NCBI RefSeq assembly: GCF_002238045.1
Contig: NZ_NBYO01000003.1
Coordinates: 434,001 to 498,000, forward strand
DNA length: 64,000 nt
Origin: Notoacmeibacter marinus
GTDB lineage: Bacteria > Pseudomonadota > Alphaproteobacteria > Rhizobiales > Rhizobiaceae
Direction: 5' to 3'
Each line of letters opens with the position of its first letter. Within the stretch, counting starts at the first letter, position 1. This document shows, piece by piece, positions 54,940-63,170 of the stretch. Below the pieces are notes generated by a model. The model worked only from the letters and a program-made list of their open reading frames with translations. It did not search any database and had not been told where the DNA came from. The translations under genes and the position numbers were made by a program.

Positions 54940-55081
54940 ACCAAATCCCTCTTCACTTCAGTTTGCGGGCAAATGACGAAAAATCATGGCTGGGGCAACT
55001 GATGCGTTGCTGCGTAGCTTAGCCGCGATATGGCGAAAGCGAATGATGGACATACGACGCTTCTCGACATTTCGACATCCA

Positions 55082-56104
55082 TTACACTTCGTAATAAGCG
55101 CGGTACCAGTCCATAAAGCGCCCGACACCCTCTTTCACCGGCGTTGCCGGGCGATAGTCGACCGCCTCGGAAAGGCGGCCGGTATCGGCATAGGTGTCCG
55201 GCACGTCGCCCGGCTGAAGCGGCAGCAAATCCAGTTTTGCCTTGATACCCAGGGCCTCTTCGATCGCCTCGATATAGGCGAGAAGTTTGACAGGCGATCC
55301 ATTACCGATGTTGAAGACACGGAACGGAGCATTCGATGTCGCAGGATCGGGATCGTGTGCATTCCATTGAGGGTCGGGCGCCGCCGGGCGGTCGTTCGCG
55401 CGAATGATCCCTTCGACGATATCGTCCACGAAGGTGAAGTCGCGGCTGTGATGACCGTGGTTGAAGACCGGGATCGGTTCGCCCGCCAGAATCTTCCTGG
55501 TGAACAGGAAGAGCGCCATGTCCGGCCGGCCCCACGGCCCGTAAACGGTGAAGAAACGCAGCCCGGTGGTCGGTAGCCGATAAAGATGGCTATAGGCATG
55601 CGCCATCAACTCATTGGCCCGCTTCGTGGCCGCGTAAAACTGCAGCGGATGATCGACGCCATGCTGTTCCGAAAACGGCATGTTCTGATTGGCGCCGTAA
55701 ACCGATGAGGTGGACGCATAAGTCAGATGCTCCACATCGAACCGCCGGCATCCTTCCAGAATATTGGTGAACCCTGTCAGATTGCTTTCGACGTAGGCGT
55801 GCGGGTTCTCCAGGCTGTAGCGGACGCCTGCCTGGGCCGCGAGGTTGATCACGCGGTCCGGCCGGTGCTCTTCGAATGCTTCGGTCAGCCTTGGCAGATC
55901 GGCCAGATTGGCGCGAATGAAGCTGTAACCGGCATTGGTGCTTCGCGCTTTTTCGGCGAGCAGTTCCAGCCGCCGCTCCTTCAGTTCGACATCGTAATAG
56001 TCGTTGACGACGTCGAAGCCGATGACGCTGTCGCCCCGCTCCAGCAGCCGCATCGCAGTATGAAAGCCGATAAAGCCTGCCGTTCCCGTTACCAGAACCT
56101 TCAC
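55082..56104 (-). CDS. UDP-glucuronate 4-epimerase
   Basis: Extended SDR enzyme converting UDP-GlcA to UDP-GalA. With the GTG start at 56104 (GGAG 8 nt upstream) the protein is 340 aa and opens [24 protein letters not shown]. The catalytic residues are in [14 protein letters not shown] and [28 protein letters not shown] is the substrate-binding block typical of the LpsL/Cap1J group. An upstream in-frame ATG (56191) adds an unrelated basic stretch and is not used. It is in line with ugd and probably shares its function in uronic acid supply. Confidence 0.9.
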   Translation of the reverse strand: MKVLVTGTAGFIGFHTAMRLLERGDSVIGFDVVNDYYDVELKERRLELLAEKARSTNAGYSFIRANLADLPRLTEAFEEHRPDRVINLAAQAGVRYSLENPHAYVESNLTGFTNILEGCRRFDVEHLTYASTSSVYGANQNMPFSEQHGVDHPLQFYAATKRANELMAHAYSHLYRLPTTGLRFFTVYGPWGRPDMALFLFTRKILAGEPIPVFNHGHHSRDFTFVDDIVEGIIRANDRPAAPDPQWNAHDPDPATSNAPFRVFNIGNGSPVKLLAYIEAIEEALGIKAKLDLLPLQPGDVPDTYADTGRLSEAVDYRPATPVKEGVGRFMDWYRAYYEV

Positions 56105-56316
56105 GTCGCACACTCCATCATAGCGGTGCGGCCATGCGGTTCGGCGCCATTGGGCAGCGTTGCCAGGCACTGGCGCAGGCCGGTTCATCATCCATATCGG
56201 AACGCCCTACCAGCATCGCCGACATCGCGCCACAGTCCGGCAGGCCGACTTCACCGAAAACAGGACCAAGGCGTGGATGCCGGACAAATCTTCCTTAACC
56301 CGACGACGCTAATGTC

Positions 56317-57639
56317 GTGGAAATCAAGGAACTCAGTGCGCCCATGTCCAGCCAAAGTTGCGGTTTCGAAAGACCAGCCGCTTTCAGCCCGGCAAATCTT
56401 CATGCTTACCTGATCTGCTTCGTTCTGGCCGCCCTGCCGCTTCTGTTCAGCTATCGGTTCTGGCCGGGACACGATCCGGTCTCCGATCCAAATAACGAGC
56501 AATTCGTTCTCATCCTTTTTATACAAATCTGCGCGATCATTCTTTCCGGCGTCCTGCGCACCCCTCCCCGGCATTGGGACATCAGGTCGATCTTTTTCCT
56601 GTCGCTCGTTCCGATTGCGATCCAGGCGGGGCATACCGTCGTTCAAGCCGATATGATGGCCGTATCGAGCCTTTTGCGCTGGATGGTCCTCATCGCGTTC
56701 GGCACGTCCATCTATATCGGGATCCGCGACCGGCACCTGATCCTCTCGAACGATATGGCTGCGATGGCCGTGGCTGGCGCAGCGCTGGCCTATGCCACGC
56801 TTTTCGTGCTGATCTATGCCGACCAACAGGAACGCGACCGCCTCGAATCGATTGTGATCGGCTTTACCAATATCCGCTATACCGGCTACTTCGTTGCACC
56901 CGCTATTGCGATCCTTCTGGCGTTTACGACGCGTTTCGCCACCCTCGATCGTCGGTCGCTGGTCGCTCTCGGCTTCGCTGCGTTTTTATGCGCATTTACC
57001 TTTTATACCGGTACGCGCAGTTCAGTTTTGAGCGTGACCGCGACAATCCTTGCCCTGGCTCTGTTTTCTCCCCGCTTTCGTCTCTGGCGCCTACTGCCCG
57101 CCTTCCTTGTCGCCGGTGTGATCGGCTATGCCCTCGCCAGCATTGCGCCACCGCCGGCCGATTCGAGCTTTATGATCTCATCGCGACTTCATAAAATGGA
57201 TTCCGGTCGTCTACAGATCTGGCTCATGCTTTTGCAGCACTGGACGACCGCCCCTCTATTCGGTTTTGGCGAAATCGATATCGGCCCGATGATCGGCGGC
57301 TTCGTCGCCCAGGCCCATAACAGCGTCGTGCAAAACCTGATTAGCGTCGGCCTGGTCGGCAGCTTAGCGATCTGGCCACTGGTCGCCATTCTGTTCTGGC
57401 GAATGCTGCAATCCCTGCGAAGCGAAGAGCGGTCGGATGTGCCGCTCATGGCAGGCATCACCTGCATGTTCGCCCATTCCATGCTTGATGGTTCGCTTTT
57501 CTTTTCCTACCCGCTCGCGCTCTGCGCATTGATGATCGCAACGTTCCTCGCGCATCGGCCCACAACGCCAAATTCAACCGCAACCGAGGCTTCCGCGCAG
57601 GACGATCAAGCGTCGGGCCTGGCTTTCGGCCCAAGATAA
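56317..57639 (+). CDS. O-antigen ligase/polymerase-like membrane protein, second copy type
   Basis: Polytopic membrane protein of 440 aa with about ten helices. A ligase-family loop motif AHNSVVQNLISVGLVG lies near residue 338, preceded by RLQIWLMLLQHW. It is distinct from the protein at 31628-32959 and from the Wzy-like protein at 44463-45788. The region therefore has three polymerase/ligase-type proteins. The start may be GTG 56317 or ATG 56344; neither has a strong ribosome binding site. Its 3' end overlaps the convergent GMP-AGE gene by 34 bp. Confidence 0.82.
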   Translation: MEIKELSAPMSSQSCGFERPAAFSPANLHAYLICFVLAALPLLFSYRFWPGHDPVSDPNNEQFVLILFIQICAIILSGVLRTPPRHWDIRSIFFLSLVPIAIQAGHTVVQADMMAVSSLLRWMVLIAFGTSIYIGIRDRHLILSNDMAAMAVAGAALAYATLFVLIYADQQERDRLESIVIGFTNIRYTGYFVAPAIAILLAFTTRFATLDRRSLVALGFAAFLCAFTFYTGTRSSVLSVTATILALALFSPRFRLWRLLPAFLVAGVIGYALASIAPPPADSSFMISSRLHKMDSGRLQIWLMLLQHWTTAPLFGFGEIDIGPMIGGFVAQAHNSVVQNLISVGLVGSLAIWPLVAILFWRMLQSLRSEERSDVPLMAGITCMFAHSMLDGSLFFSYPLALCALMIATFLAHRPTTPNSTATEASAQDDQASGLAFGPR

Positions 57640-59846
57640 AGCATCAGCGCGGATAATAAGTGGTAGAAGATCGATGCCGGCACGTCCTGCGCGATGGGCT
57701 GTCCCTTCTCGCTGATCGTATCCACCCACATGCCCCGCGGCGCCGGATCGAGATGCCATCGGAAAAGCCGGGCGACCCTGTCCTCGATTTCCGGCCGCAT
57801 ATCCGGCGGACCGCTTTCATCGAGCGCGATCGCCGCCTTGATAATCTCGGTCTGCGGCCATGAACGGGAATTGCGATCGAACGGCACCCCGTGCCGGCTG
57901 ACGGCGTTGTAGGCAAGTCCCGTCCAGCGATTCAGACCGTAGGCCGAGCCGGTCGCGTAGAGCCGGCGCGCCATCTCGCGCAGATCGTGCTGACCGGACG
58001 CATTGGCGAACTGGATCAACAGCCAGCTCCATTCGAAATGATGGCCAGGTTCGGTCCAAAGCCCCTGATCGCCATCGACGGGCTGCCAATCGTCGTCGAA
58101 ATATTCGCCGAGCGTCCAGCTTTCCTTATCGAAGAAAGCGTTGCGAAACAGGTCCACAATGCGGCTCGCCCGACGCAAATAAGTGCGTTCCCCGGTCGCT
58201 TCATACCAAGCCAGCAACGCTTCGAGCATATGCATGTGCGGATTTGAGCGGCGTACGCGCTTGCCACCCGGCTCCTCCAGAAAGCCGCGCAACGAGTTAT
58301 CTTCCAGATAAGTATCGACAAAGGCGAACGTTTCCTGACCGAGCGCGAAAGCGTCGGGATGGCCGCAGCGATGCGCATGAGCCAAAGCGAACAGAACGAA
58401 GGCGGTGTCGTAGAAATCCTCGGTCGGATCGACCACCGTGCCATCGGGCGCCAGAACGGCGCACCAACCGCCGCGATCCGTGCGCCCCCTCTTCATGAAG
58501 GCAATTCCGTGATCGATCAGGTCGGCCGCGGGCCCGTCCCATCCCTCTCCATGCGCAACGCAGAAAGCGTAGGTCTGCCGTGCCATGGTGCGCATGCGCT
58601 TGTTCTTGCCGGTCGGTTCTCCATCGAAAGTCAGACTTTCGTGGAAACCACCGTGCCGGCGATCGACCCCCTGATGTGACCAAAGCGGCAGCGTTTCCTC
58701 AAAAAGCCACTGCCGAACCCGACGGCGATGCGCGCCCGCTTCGATCACCCTGTCCGGTGTCGGCGTAAAGCGCGCCTCCAGACGGCCCGATCGCTCCAGT
58801 TCGGAGACCACCGTCTTGACGTTCTGGCTTTCACTGACAGGCGCCACGAAGATCGCATCGGCAGTCGCAATCACCGCCGTATCCTTCAAACCAACGGCCG
58901 AAACGAGGCGGCCCTGGCTTCGCAGATAACAATGATCGCAATCGATGGCGATGACGTCGCCGGCAACGACATTGCCCCGGTCATCGGTTGCCGCGACATC
59001 AAGCAAAGCGCTCCAGGAACCCAGATCGTTCCAGCGGAAGCCGGCTTCGACGAGCGCAATGCGATCGAACCGTTCCATGATCGCGTAATCGATCGAATCG
59101 TCTTCGATCGTCTCGTAAATCTCCTCCGGCAGGTAGAGCGCGCCATCCTGCGCACGGCGACGGCCATAAGCCCGGGCGACATCCGCCCACATTTTCGGCC
59201 GATGGGTCTCGAATGCTTCACGCATTACCGAGGCGCGAAACAGAAAGATGCCGGCGTTCCAGAAGAAATTGCCGTTCGCCAGATAGGTCTTCGCGGTTGC
59301 CTCGTCCGGCTTTTCCACGAACCGCTTGACGTTGCGGGCAGCGCCCGTTCCGAAGTCGCCGACCTCGATGTAGCCGAAGCCTGTCTCCGGCGCGGTCGGG
59401 CGAATGCCGAAAACGACGATCTGCCCGCTTTCGGCGGCATCTACCCCGTCCTCGACCGTCTGCCAGAACTGTTCGGTGGTTTCGATAACATGATCGGACG
59501 GCATGACGAGGCACAGTCCATCCTCTTCGCCATCAAGCACAATCTGTGCGGCCAGCGCGACGGCCGGGGCCGTATTGCGGCCAACCGGTTCGAAAACGGC
59601 CTGACCGCCGCGAAGATCGACCGCAGCCAGTTCGTCGGCGACACGCGCTGCATGACGTTCACTGCCAATCAGATAGACCGAGGAGGAGCCGGCGGTGCGC
59701 GCAAGGCTACGGCGGACTGTGCTCATCAGCATCGAGCCATTGCCTGCAAGATCGTGAAACTGTTTGGGATTGTCCTCCCGGGAGAGCGGCCACAGACGCG
59801 AACCGATGCCTCCGCTCATCACGAAACAGGCGATTGGCGCATTCAT
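57606..59846 (-). CDS. Mannose-1-phosphate guanylyltransferase fused to AGE-family isomerase
   Basis: A 746-aa fusion. Residues 1-345 form a GDP-mannose pyrophosphorylase with FVMSGGIGSRLWPLSRE (signature with catalytic Arg), NPKQFHDL, VFEPVGRNTAPAVALAA, PSDHVI and VEKPDEATA. Residues 360-746 form an N-acylglucosamine 2-epimerase / mannose isomerase-like (alpha/alpha)6 domain with HGGFHESL, MRTMARQTYAFC, NPHMHMLEALLAWYEATGE and PGHHFEWSWLL. In common bifunctional enzymes the second domain is a cupin phosphomannose isomerase. Here an AGE domain takes its place and may supply mannose 6-phosphate by another fold. The start is at MNAPIAC, position 59846. Confidence 0.9.
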   Translation of the reverse strand: MNAPIACFVMSGGIGSRLWPLSREDNPKQFHDLAGNGSMLMSTVRRSLARTAGSSSVYLIGSERHAARVADELAAVDLRGGQAVFEPVGRNTAPAVALAAQIVLDGEEDGLCLVMPSDHVIETTEQFWQTVEDGVDAAESGQIVVFGIRPTAPETGFGYIEVGDFGTGAARNVKRFVEKPDEATAKTYLANGNFFWNAGIFLFRASVMREAFETHRPKMWADVARAYGRRRAQDGALYLPEEIYETIEDDSIDYAIMERFDRIALVEAGFRWNDLGSWSALLDVAATDDRGNVVAGDVIAIDCDHCYLRSQGRLVSAVGLKDTAVIATADAIFVAPVSESQNVKTVVSELERSGRLEARFTPTPDRVIEAGAHRRRVRQWLFEETLPLWSHQGVDRRHGGFHESLTFDGEPTGKNKRMRTMARQTYAFCVAHGEGWDGPAADLIDHGIAFMKRGRTDRGGWCAVLAPDGTVVDPTEDFYDTAFVLFALAHAHRCGHPDAFALGQETFAFVDTYLEDNSLRGFLEEPGGKRVRRSNPHMHMLEALLAWYEATGERTYLRRASRIVDLFRNAFFDKESWTLGEYFDDDWQPVDGDQGLWTEPGHHFEWSWLLIQFANASGQHDLREMARRLYATGSAYGLNRWTGLAYNAVSRHGVPFDRNSRSWPQTEIIKAAIALDESGPPDMRPEIEDRVARLFRWHLDPAPRGMWVDTISEKGQPIAQDVPASIFYHLLSALMLYLGPKARPDA

Positions 59847-60060
59847 GTCAGGATCAGTCCTTTCGGCATCGGAGCCTTTCCGGATGGCTCCCTCCACCCA
59901 GTCCCTCGGTCAAGCGTCGAATCATCGCCGCCGCAGCATCATCTTAGTCGCATCGGAAAAATCGCGCACGGCACGGACGCTTCGCCGAATATGCGCCTTC
60001 CGCTGAACATCCCATCCAATACCGATTGGTTACGAACAAAGGGTTCGGGAAAGATCAACG

Positions 60061-60092
60061 CAAAACGGGCAGCCGAAACAATCGGCTGCCCG
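60061..60092 (-). terminator. Terminator after FecR-like copy B
   Basis: A perfect 11-bp inverted repeat (60066-60076 with 60082-60092) and a 5-nt loop. On the minus strand it is followed by four T residues. It lies 51 bp past the stop of the FecR-like gene and separates it from the GMP-AGE gene. Confidence 0.75.
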
Positions 60093-60142
60093 TACGCAGA
60101 ATGTGTCAGTCAGGCGATGCGGTTGTCCTGATGGCCTGCCAG

Positions 60143-60613
60143 TCAGTCGCTGGCGTCATTGTCATCGGAGAGAGCCGCGGCGGCAACAATGCCACCGACG
60201 ATCACGGCGCCACCAATGACGAGCAACGGAACCGGAGCGCCATTCAGCGTCTGGCCATACGCCGCCTGCTTATTGAGCTGCGGCACATTTGTGACGGAAG
60301 CGGTCGCGAGGCAGATGCCCTTGCCGTCAGCCGGCAGAATGTCCACGTCCGTATCCGATGCGACCGAGAGATCACAGCCGGCCCCGGAAAGCTCTGCATT
60401 GCTACTGGCACCGGTGGAAAGCCGAGAACCGACGCCGAGCACGGTGCCAGGAACGGCACTGGCAAAACCCTCTTCGCCGGTAACGCGAACGTCGCCGCTG
60501 ACATTGGAAACGGTCACATTGCCCGATACCACGCAGGAGCAGTCAGCCGCCGCAGCCGCATTGAGAGGAAAGGCCGCAAGAGCGACACCTAAAACGAGAT
60601 ACTTACCGAGCAT
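60143..60613 (-). CDS. Small secreted FecR-like protein, copy B
   Basis: A 156-aa paralogue of the protein at 30968-31432, collinear over its whole length and clearly more than half identical. It shares the signal peptide, the DCSCV mature start, GSRLSTG, the third and fourth Cys (GCDLS, ICLATAS), AAYGQTL, a glycine-rich hydrophobic segment and the ending DDNDASD. The ATG at 60613 has AGGGGG 8 nt upstream. It has its own terminator and a 236-bp upstream gap, so it is probably monocistronic. Function unknown. Its place at the right edge of the polysaccharide region mirrors that of copy A on the left. Confidence 0.75.
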   Translation of the reverse strand: MLGKYLVLGVALAAFPLNAAAAADCSCVVSGNVTVSNVSGDVRVTGEEGFASAVPGTVLGVGSRLSTGASSNAELSGAGCDLSVASDTDVDILPADGKGICLATASVTNVPQLNKQAAYGQTLNGAPVPLLVIGGAVIVGGIVAAAALSDDNDASD

Positions 60614-60849
60614 GACTATCACCCCCTGACGTTCAGAAGCCCAAAACCTACCAAAGGCCTAGTCGCGTGCTGCCAGTTTGGCAAGACGTCGTGCTGTCCC
60701 AATTGGCCCTAAAGTTAGTTAAACCTTGATAATGTAACACTTTCAATACAACCCGCCGCTTACCGACACAACCAACTTTTGTATCGGAAGCCTGCAAACG
60801 ACCCCGAGGAAGATTAAACCGCTGCAAAGACAAGCAAGCTGACTGTGTT

Positions 60850-62127
60850 TCAGCGCAGCAGAAGTATCTGTATATCCGCCACATTCGTTCCGGTCGGCCC
60901 GGTTGTTAGAAGATCGCCCGAAGCGGCCAACGCCTTGTTGGAATCGTTGTTCGCCAAAAGGGCGTCCGGCATAACGCCCGCATCGATGATCCGCTGCCAG
61001 CTGCCGGCATCGACCAGACCGCCCGCCGCATCCGTCGGGCCGTCGCGGCCATCCGTTCCGCCGCTGAGAAAGCACCAGTCCCGCTTGAAAGGCCTTTCGT
61101 GACAAATTCGTGCAAGTCGCAGCGCCAGTTCCTGATTGCGACCGCCGCGCCCTTCGCCCGTTACGGTCACAGAGGTTTCGCCCCCGGCAAGAATGGCCAC
61201 CGGCGCATCTGACCTCACACAATCCTGCGCGGCTGCGTGGAATCGTTCCGCGGCATCGGCCACGTCGCCTTCGAGCCAGCGATCCAGGATGACAGTCTTC
61301 CAGCCCATTTTCTCAGCGAATGCCGCAACCGCATCGAGGCTGATGGAATTGCTGCCGACGATACGGTTGATGACATCGCCTGGGGTAGGCGGTTCGGCGC
61401 GGGTCGCAGCAATGGGCTTCAGCTTCTCCGGCGAAAACCCAGCCGCGCCGACGCGTTCGATGGCCTTCGTCAAAGCGCTAGGATTGGCGGCGCCAGGCGC
61501 CGTGGGTCCGCTCGCCACAACCGCCGGATCGTCGCCCGGAACATCGGAGAGAATCAGACCGAGAACGCTCGCCGGAGCGGCCAGATACGCCAGACCACCG
61601 CCCTTCAGACGCGAGGCGGCAGAGCGAAGCGCATTCATTTCGATAATGTCCGCACCGGATCGCAGCAGTGCCCGATTGAGTGCGATCTTGTCGGAAAGGT
61701 CCAACCCATCGATCGGCGCAACCGCAAGGGCCGACCCGCCGCCGCTGATCAGCGCGAGCACGAGATCGCCCCCGCCGGCCTGCGTCGCCGCCCGCGCCAG
61801 CGCCTCCCCGCCCACCAGGCTGCCTTCGTTGGGAACGGGATGACCGCCAGCGATCACCTCCAGATTTTCGACCGGTTCGGCCGCCATCTCGGTCGTCACG
61901 ACGACGCCATAGCGCAACTTCTCGCCGACAATCGGAAGCGCTGCCCGGGCCATGGCAACGGCGCCCTTGCCGAAAGCCAGAAGCGTCACGGATTTCGCCG
62001 CTTCGATCACCTCGGATCGGTTTAAAAGCGCGCGTGCCGTCGCCGGGCCGGGATCGGCGGCGTCGATGGCGACATGGAACAGGTCGGCTGCTTCCTGACG
62101 CAGTTCTTCGACAGTCCGTTTCACCAT
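60850..62127 (-). CDS. Glycerate 2-kinase (TtuD/GckA-like, DUF4147)
   Basis: Predicted cytoplasmic kinase forming 2-phosphoglycerate from glycerate, of the MOFRL/DUF4147 family once annotated as hydroxypyruvate reductase. The 425-aa product has the N-terminal LLAFGKGAVAMARAA, GGHPVPNEGSLVGGEALARAA and LALISGGGSALAV. The C-terminal MOFRL region has GRGGRNQELALRLA, SGGTDGRDGPTDAAGG and GPTGTNVADIQI. The second in-frame start (62127) places the family N-terminus correctly and is preferred to 62175. It is divergent from folD and probably unrelated to the glycan genes. Confidence 0.9.
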   Translation of the reverse strand: MVKRTVEELRQEAADLFHVAIDAADPGPATARALLNRSEVIEAAKSVTLLAFGKGAVAMARAALPIVGEKLRYGVVVTTEMAAEPVENLEVIAGGHPVPNEGSLVGGEALARAATQAGGGDLVLALISGGGSALAVAPIDGLDLSDKIALNRALLRSGADIIEMNALRSAASRLKGGGLAYLAAPASVLGLILSDVPGDDPAVVASGPTAPGAANPSALTKAIERVGAAGFSPEKLKPIAATRAEPPTPGDVINRIVGSNSISLDAVAAFAEKMGWKTVILDRWLEGDVADAAERFHAAAQDCVRSDAPVAILAGGETSVTVTGEGRGGRNQELALRLARICHERPFKRDWCFLSGGTDGRDGPTDAAGGLVDAGSWQRIIDAGVMPDALLANNDSNKALAASGDLLTTGPTGTNVADIQILLLR

Positions 62128-62264
62128 CACGCCCGCCCTGCAACCGAATTCTTCGTCAAAAGGTCCAAGGCTCACTGCTTTCCATCGTTCAGGCGGTTGC
62201 CGTCACAGGCGTCATCGTGTCATAGCGCCACGGCAACGCCAACAGATCAAGGATGCCACGCCCG

Positions 62265-63158
62265 ATGACGGCAAAAATCATCGATGGCAAGGCCTTTGCC
62301 GCAAATGTCCGTGGTCGCGTCGCCGACCATGTCGCCCGCCTGAAAGAGGTGAACGGGCTGACTCCCGGCCTCGCCGTGGTGCTTGTCGGAGCGGACCCGG
62401 CCAGCGAGGTCTATGTCCGAAACAAGGGCAAGCAAACCGTCGCCGCCGGCATGAACTCCTATAAGCACAGACTGCCGGCGGAAACGACGCAGACCGAACT
62501 GCTCGGCCTGATCGACAGGCTCAATGCCGACCCGGACGTGCACGGTATTCTGGTGCAGTTGCCCCTGCCCACCCATCTCGACGAAGCCTTGGTGATCAAC
62601 GCCATCGCGCCGCAAAAGGATGTCGACGGGTTCCATATCAGCAATGCCGGAAAGCTGGCCACCGGCCAGAAGGCGATGGTGCCGTGCACGCCGCTCGGCT
62701 GCCTGATGATGCTGCGCGACACGCTCGGTTCGCTCGCCGGCAAGAATGCTGTTGTGGTGGGGCGCTCCAATATTGTCGGCAAGCCGATGGCGCAGTTGCT
62801 GCTGCGCGACAGTTGTACAGTAACGATCGCCCACAGCCGGACCCAGGATCTCGCGACCGTGTGCCGAAATGCCGATATCCTCGTCGTCGCCGTCGGTCGG
62901 CCCGAACTCATTACCGGCGATCACATCAAGCAAGGCGCGGTCGTCATCGATGTCGGCATGAATCGCCTGACCAGGGACGACGGCAAGACAAAGCTGGTCG
63001 GCGATGTCGAATTTGCCAGAGCCAGCGAACGCGCGGGCGCGATCACGCCCGTTCCGGGCGGTGTCGGGCCGATGACGATTGCCTGCCTTCTGGCGAACAC
63101 GCTCACCGCGACGTGCCGCGCACATGGGCTGCCCGAACCCGGCGATCTCACACCCTGA
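62265..63158 (+). CDS. folD: Methylenetetrahydrofolate dehydrogenase/cyclohydrolase
   Basis: Bifunctional NADP-dependent enzyme interconverting 5,10-methylene- and 10-formyl-tetrahydrofolate. About 297 aa from [15 protein letters not shown]. Key motifs are [14 protein letters not shown] with the catalytic Lys, [38 protein letters not shown] and [15 protein letters not shown]. An ATG four codons upstream (62253) is also possible. AAGG lies directly before that upstream codon and 12 nt before the chosen one, so the start is not certain. All catalytic residues appear intact. Confidence 0.94.
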   Translation: MTAKIIDGKAFAANVRGRVADHVARLKEVNGLTPGLAVVLVGADPASEVYVRNKGKQTVAAGMNSYKHRLPAETTQTELLGLIDRLNADPDVHGILVQLPLPTHLDEALVINAIAPQKDVDGFHISNAGKLATGQKAMVPCTPLGCLMMLRDTLGSLAGKNAVVVGRSNIVGKPMAQLLLRDSCTVTIAHSRTQDLATVCRNADILVVAVGRPELITGDHIKQGAVVIDVGMNRLTRDDGKTKLVGDVEFARASERAGAITPVPGGVGPMTIACLLANTLTATCRAHGLPEPGDLTP

Positions 63159-63170
63159 GCCTTCACACTC

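Noticed and set aside
58728-60131. Open frame of 467 codons opposite the GMP-AGE gene
   Set aside because: Antisense shadow; it also runs through the terminator of FecR-like copy B.
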